Shown here: positions 59,341 to 64,000 of the stretch, in pieces | Numbering within the stretch: the first letter of the stretch is position 1 | How the letters are laid out: each line of letters starts with the position of its first letter | Source of the DNA: Escarpia spicata | Taxonomy: Eukaryota; Annelida; Polychaeta; Sabellida; Siboglinidae | DNA length: 64,000 nucleotides | Direction: 5' to 3' | Assembly (NCBI GenBank): GCA_963995525.1 | Contig: OZ023206.1 | Coordinates: 69,825,319-69,889,318, forward strand | Program-made: the position numbers and the translations under genes | Notes under the pieces: model-generated | Seen by the model: only the letters and a program-made list of their open reading frames with translations | The model's database searches: none | What the model was told of the DNA's origin: nothing

Positions 59341-60301
59341 GAGTGGATCCGCTAGTAGTTCCACCTCGTCAGATCATCAAGAATAATATCTGAAAGTAAA
59401 ACATGAGATCCTTGAGAATTGACACAAACAGGAAAAGTTCTAACATTGTGTTTGATTAAGCTTTATGTAAGCACATGTCTGGTAGCCAATTTAAAATGCA
59501 TGTAATCAAATCTTCAGTTATTTCCTTGTTAAAGTGTTCACAATTTGCATAAAGAAAGTGATTGAGATCAGGTAAGCAAACATATATTTTTAAACTGGCT
59601 CTTTACTTGTTTGAACAGCCCAAACAAGTAAAGAGACAGTTTTAAAATAAAGGTTTGTTTTATTTACCTTGTTGTTTATGTCGCATCAGTCACATTTGCT
59701 GCTGAGCCAGTCAAACAGGGGTTTTTGTCCTTTAGTGCTCCGTCAGAGGTATGCTGAGTTAGTGGTGAGGTGTAAGACAGGCCTAGACAATTAATTGTTT
59801 TTTCTTTGGGGAAAAACAAATCTAGATGGAACCTTTCCGCCGGATTTTGAAAAAACTACAATATTTTGCAATGTTAGCACTATCATTCGACCATTTTAAT
59901 GGAAAACATAATACTTCTACATCTGACTGTTCAGTACCTTTACAATACACCTCTACAAACAAACACAAATGATTATCATTGTAGAACATTTTGTAGGACA
60001 CATAGATTAACATGCGTGACAGACGAGACACAATATGAATGATCTATTTAATCATACTATATGTAATAAACACAAGGCAATAACTGATATTCTACTTATC
60101 ACTTTGGCACACTTTCAACCCTATACTACGACATGATATAGGACAAAAATTGTTTTGCGAAAGAAATGTTTCCGTTTTTCGTGACTTCGCTCGTAAATAA
60201 ATTCCAAATATACGTGTAGTGACTAACACCCTGACACGGTTAGTCTAAATGTTTTGATCAAAAATACATCTTAATATTTTTCTGTTACATTACATTATTT
60301 G
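59341..60301. other. Unassigned stretch
   Basis: A repeated CAAACAAGTAAAGAG/CTCTTTACTTGTTTGAAC pair near 59600-59640 forms a short hairpin. No gene is recognised. Confidence 0.5.
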
Positions 60302-60569
60302 AAGGCCCGAACACCGACCCGACTCACAACCATTGCTTGTAGCATTGAGGCTCAATGTTTTGTATGTCATGTTTTCCCGAAGTTTTTTTAGTACAACGCG
60401 ACCGAGAAAGTACGTCATCGGTATGTAGCTGTGACGCACGTCCTTGCGGAGAACAGTTCAGTGTCAGTTTCAAATGTCTTGCGGATACGGAAGGAGCCGT
60501 AACAGAAACCATCGGACAATACAGTCTACGACTACGTACACAAAACGCGTCTGAAAGTCAACTGAAACA
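60302..60569 (+). promoter_or_regulatory. Conserved region upstream of signal-peptide exon 2
   Basis: Homologous to 35942-36183. It shares GACGCAC, GGAGAACAGTT, TTTCAAATG and AAACGCGTCTGAA-type blocks. It is longer by about 27 bases (an extra GGAGCCGTAACAGAAACC region). Confidence 0.4.
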
Positions 60570-60666
60570 ATGTTCGCGTTCTGCTTCAGTTTCGTGGGAG
60601 TCTGGCTCATTCTGCTTCCCGAGGTGGTCGAGTGTTGTTCCCGACGGCGACAATCGGCACAAAATG
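60570..60666 (+). CDS. Candidate first exon encoding a signal peptide, paralogue 2
   Basis: An ATG opens 32 codons: MFAFCFSFVGVWLILLPEVV, then ECCSRRRQSAQN, ending at a GTAAAGT donor in phase 1. It is about 65% identical to the exon at 36184, keeping MFA.CFS.VG.WLILLP, the CC pair and RRR. The hydrophobic core predicts a signal peptide, although the cleavage region (EVVEC) is less typical than ALA in paralogue 1. Sequence beyond the donor is unrelated between the copies. The rest of the gene is not identified. Confidence 0.5.
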
Positions 60667-61270
60667 GTAAAGTATACTGGACTACTCAGTTTCTGCCTTA
60701 CGCAAGCATAATATGCAGTTTTCACCAACAATTTTTGAAATCGTTTAGCAACGTATCAATATTATTAATCAGAACCACTTATTTCATCAATGGCATGCAA
60801 ACGATGCGTCAAATAAGTTGTTTTTAGTGAAGTTACAGTATTCGTAAGACGATAATCACTTCACGCACCAAAGGCAAAGTTCAAACGGCATTCGGTTTCT
60901 GCCTCATCGTGATCAAAATCATCACTGTGCGACAAATCGCAACGCATTCACTGTGTAAACTCCACGGGCTGTTCGTTGACTTTCCTGTGGTGATTAGGGT
61001 GAATAGTTGTTTACAATTTCGTCCTGTAAATTTTAATATTACGGTTGTTTACATCACCGTCACCGATATGGTGCACTGTGTAGTCACGCGGTCTGCGTTC
61101 GCTATCAAAATATCTCTCAAAAATCTGTTTGCCTCGTTTTAATTTGAGACAAATAACTTTGTTGCAAGTTTGTAGACGTCCTTTGCTCATTGTGTCCGAT
61201 ATATCTGACTAATGATGCATTTAATATGAGATCAAGCTATGTAATCGTAATGAGGCAGAAACTCAGATAG
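60667..61270. other. Unassigned, possibly intron
   Basis: If the exon at 60570 is real this is intron up to the gypsy element. No other feature is seen. Confidence 0.35.
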
Positions 61271-61433
61271 TGTAGAGTTACCCCACATTGGACTTGTATC
61301 ATATGGGACGATTTGGTAGAATGCTGAATAAGGTCCCATGATGCTTTGCGTGTTGACCACGCCATGTTGCTAAAATAAAACGTGTTTCACACAACGCCGT
61401 CTTAGCGTCTCTATACTAACCCAGACAACAACA
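61271..61433 (+). repeat. Tentative 5' LTR of gypsy 2
   Basis: The right end is placed by the primer-binding site and the CA terminus. The left end is a guess at a TG, giving 163 bp, similar to the 164-bp LTR of gypsy 1. Confidence 0.4.
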
Positions 61434-61435
61434 CA

Positions 61436-61451
61436 TGGTGGCAGCGATACG
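61436..61451 (+). other. Primer-binding site of gypsy 2
   Basis: TGGTGGCAGCGATACG lies just downstream of the LTR end and just before gag. It has the TGG start expected for pairing with a tRNA 3' CCA end. The tRNA was not identified. Confidence 0.6.
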
Positions 61452-61456
61452 CGAAC

Positions 61457-64000
61457 ATGGCCAACGAAGAGGTACGCCAATCGACGCAAATTCCCCTTCC
61501 AGGGAAGTTCGAAGGAGCAACAGGTCCAGCTCAAACTGAGTCTGAGTTATGGACAAAATGGTCAACAAGATTCGAACGTTACCGAGTTGCATCAGGCCTA
61601 CAAGCGAAGTCACAGCTTGAACAAGTAAGCACTTTGCTATACGCAATGGGCGAATGTGCAGACGCTATTCTGACCACGATCAAAATCGATGAAAATAAGG
61701 CAACGTACGCTGAGGTAAAGTCTGCCATTGACCAGTATTTCAATGTGAGAAGAAACACCATTGTCGAAAGGGCACGTTTCAACACCCGACGACAAACGGC
61801 ATCAGAGCCAGTCGACAGTTTAATACAAGACTTATACCGAATGGCAGAAAACTGTAGTTATGGTGATCTAAAGGACGAGTTGATCCGCGATAGAATAGTC
61901 GCAGGCGTCGCTGACAACGGGCTGTCAGATCGCCTACAGTCAAAACCAGATTTGACGCTTGAGCAAGCTGTCCAGATTATCCGCCAGGTGGAGGCACGCA
62001 AGCTTGACAGAGAAGTAGTAAGAGGGGAAATTAGCACTCCCTCCAGTGCCCGCGAAGTCGATCACGTCAGACCAGCTAGTAAAGCAGTACCAAAAAAATG
62101 GAGCAAAAAGCCAAAACGAGGCTACACTCACCCCAATGACACGACTAGTACCTGCCAAAGGTGCGGGCGTCAACCAGCACACGACAGGCAGAAATGTCCA
62201 GCTAAAGATGACTGCTGTCGGGCATGCGGAAAACAAGGGCACTTCCAAGCAGTTTGTCGCGGCAGTGCAGTCAGGAGACACAGTGGCAGAGTCCACGAAG
62301 TAAAGACGGAGGACATCCCATTTCTGGGGGAGATCAAAGACGAGAGTGACTTTTGGTCTGCACGCGTTAGTGTGAACGGTCATAACACACGTTTCAAACT
62401 CGAAACAGGCGCATCAGTTTCGGTCATAAGTGACAGGGAACAGTGGTTGAAACGGGTTCAGCTCCACAGGAATCAGAAGAAACTCCGTGGACCAGGGGGC
62501 ATCCATCTGCCGGGCAGGGGCATACTCCACGTGACCCTGAAATACCGTGGCAAAGAAGTAACTGAAACAGTATACGTCCTACATAACCAGCAGTGTTCTC
62601 TGTTGAGCAAACAAGCTTGTGTTAAACTCGGACTTGTGTCGCGATCCGATGGCGTTGAGGAAGTAAATGATCCAACAGCGAACTTCAAAGCAGAATTTCC
62701 GAGTCTATTTACTGGCCTCGGCAAGTTGAAGACTGAATATCATGTGACGCTTCGTGCAGACGCCAGACCAGTGTGTTTGTACGCACCGAGGAAGATCCCG
62801 CATCCTCTGCTGCCGAAGGTGAAAGCGGAAATTGAGATGATGCAGCGACAAGGGGTTATCTCTCCAGTCACACAACCCACAGATTGGTGTTCGGGACTTG
62901 TGATTGTTCCCAAGCCGTCAGGAACTTCACTACGCATCTGTGTCGATCTCACACAGCTAAATCGAGCAGTCCTACGGGAGATACACCCAATGCACTCTGT
63001 GGATGAAAGTTTAGCTAAGCTGGGAACAAGCAAGTTGTTCACAAAACTAGACGCCAACAGCGGATTCTGGCAACTTCCACTGGATGATGAGTCCAGGCTT
63101 CTCACAACATTCGTCACACCTTTCGGGTGATTCTGTTTTAACAGACTTCCGTTTGGTATCAGCTCAGCAAGTGAGATTTTCCAGCGCTCCATGTCGGCCA
63201 TTCTGGAAGGCCAAGAAGGAGTAATCTGCCACATGGATGATATCTTGATACATGGCAAAGACAAACCAGAACATGACAAGCGCGTTAGAGCTGTCATGCT
63301 GCGCTTACAACAAGCCGGACTAACGCTGAACAACAAATGTGAATTTGCAAAGCGGTCGATCAAGTTCTTGGGACATGTCATCGATGCCTCAGGGATACAT
63401 GCAGACAGCAGTAAGACGGCAGCCATCGCACAATTCCCAGCTCCCACCAATGTCACGGAACTCCAACGCTTCATGGGTATGGTGAACCAAATGGGAAAAT
63501 TCATTCCACGACTGGCTTATATCAACGAACCGTTACGCCAGGTACTGTGCAAAGACAGGGCATGGTTATGGGAAGAGGCACAACAAACTGCCTTCCAGCA
63601 AGTGAAAGACATGCTTGTATCACCCGACGTACTTGCACACTATGACCCAAACCGCCCAACAGTGATCGCAGCAGACGCATCTTCTCAGGGGATCGGGGCA
63701 GTGTTACTGCAAATTCAAGATGGTGGCAGACGTCGTCCAGTCTGCTATGCTTCCCGATCACTCACAGAAACCGAGAAACGCTATGCAGTCATAGAGAAGG
63801 AAGCTCTTGCAGCAACCTGGGCTTGCGAGAAGTTCAGAGAGTATGTGATGGGGCTAAACTTCACGCTCGAGACTGATCACAAACCTCTCGTGCCACTTCT
63901 GAAAACAACAGAGCTAGCCAAGATGCCACCTCGCATCCAACGATTTCGTCTGAGAATAATGCGATACAACCCGGAAGTCGTATACGTCCCGGGAAAGCAT
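61457..64000 (+). pseudogene. Gypsy 2 gag-pol polyprotein, one internal stop, 3'-truncated by window
   Basis: A single frame encodes gag and pol. Gag starts MANEEVRQSTQIPLPGKFEG and contains a retrotransposon-gag domain (about residues 30-190). It has two zinc knuckles (CQRCGRQPAHDRQKC and CRACGKQGHFQAVC, about residues 233-271). The protease active site reads LETGASVSVIS (about residue 315), with Glu where Asp is expected. The reverse transcriptase starts about residue 450 with LRICVDLTQLNRAV and FTKLDANSGFWQLPL (motif A). A TGA at 63128 falls between FG and the FCFNRLPFGIS motif, where relatives have Arg (CGA). Motif C is HMDDILIHG. RNase H follows (IAADASSQGIGAVLLQ, YASRSLTETEKRYAVIEKEA, TDHKPL) to the window end. 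Integrase lies outside. Confidence 0.9.

Larger units (their letters stand above)
61271..64000 (+). mobile_element. Ty3/gypsy retrotransposon 2, 5' part, fresh copy
   Basis: The element runs off the right edge. A tentative 5' LTR is 61271-61433 (starts TGTAGAGTTACC, ends CCAGACAACAACA) with an internal AATAAA. A primer-binding region TGGTGGCAGCGATACG follows at 61436. Gag-pol opens at 61457. Apart from one TGA the frame is open to the window end. The LTR start cannot be proven because the 3' LTR is outside the window. Confidence 0.88.

Noticed and set aside
62740..63504. Minus-strand frame of 254 residues
   Set aside because: Antisense of the gypsy 2 reverse transcriptase, which has all the motifs on the plus strand.

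Overview
The window reads as nuclear DNA of an invertebrate animal. It is AT-rich and very poor in host genes, carries long (CA)n, (TA)n and minisatellite arrays, and is dominated by decayed mobile elements. The mix of SGNH-esterase CR1-like LINEs, L2-like and jockey-like LINEs, Ty3/gypsy elements with CCHC gag and orphan aquatic-invertebrate transposase families suggests a marine invertebrate, perhaps a mollusc or other lophotrochozoan. The sequence alone does not fix the taxon. Nothing looks prokaryotic: there are no operons, tRNA or rRNA genes, CRISPR arrays or Shine-Dalgarno-led genes.

Layout, left to right. 1-4 kb: a dispersed repeat, an inverted-repeat element, a hAT-like MITE and unassigned AT-rich DNA. 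4.1-8.3 kb: CR1-like LINE copy A (minus). 10.3-12.3 kb: a broken minus-strand gene of a large uncharacterised family. 13.1-16.5 kb: LINE copy B. 17.3 kb: a probable host exon resembling a PLAT/LH2 domain. 17.56-20.76 kb: a DNA transposon with about 165-bp terminal inverted repeats (TIRs) and a broken transposase gene. 22.3-24.4 kb: a second, different transposase-like pseudogene. 25.9-31.1 kb: a LINE fragment split by a Ty3/gypsy element (26171-30522) with recognisable LTRs, polypurine tract and 5-bp target duplication. 32.0-32.3 kb: a candidate small terminal exon with a polyadenylation signal. 32.8-35.5 kb: an L2-like LINE, a TTACC-rich degenerate array and a long CA array. 35.9-36.3 kb: a candidate signal-peptide first exon. 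37.5-38.7 kb: LINE copy D. 39.0-40.6 kb: a large palindrome of two head-to-head Harbinger-like copies. 41.2-43.9 kb: a second broken member of the large uncharacterised family, split by LINE copy E. 44.4-47.4 kb: two related LINEs head to head. 48.2-50.3 kb: a LINE fragment, a candidate exon and local repeats. 50.6-52.1 kb: a zinc-finger ORF and another LINE fragment. 53.6-59.3 kb: LINE copy G, split by a 1.86-kb TIR element. 60.3-60.7 kb: a paralogue of the 36.2-kb signal-peptide exon. 61.2-64 kb: the 5' part of a second, much fresher Ty3/gypsy element running off the window.

The best-supported stories are nested insertions (gypsy in LINE, LINE in a large gene, TIR element in LINE), each with a readable target-site duplication. 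The most interesting non-transposon signal is the pair of homologous signal-peptide exons near 36.2 and 60.6 kb, where similarity stops at an identical GTAAAGT splice donor in the same phase. The most interesting uncharacterised protein family is the one with HEEADTR, NDTD and TGCD/TGDD motifs, present twice. All assignments rest on reading motifs by eye; no database search was run.
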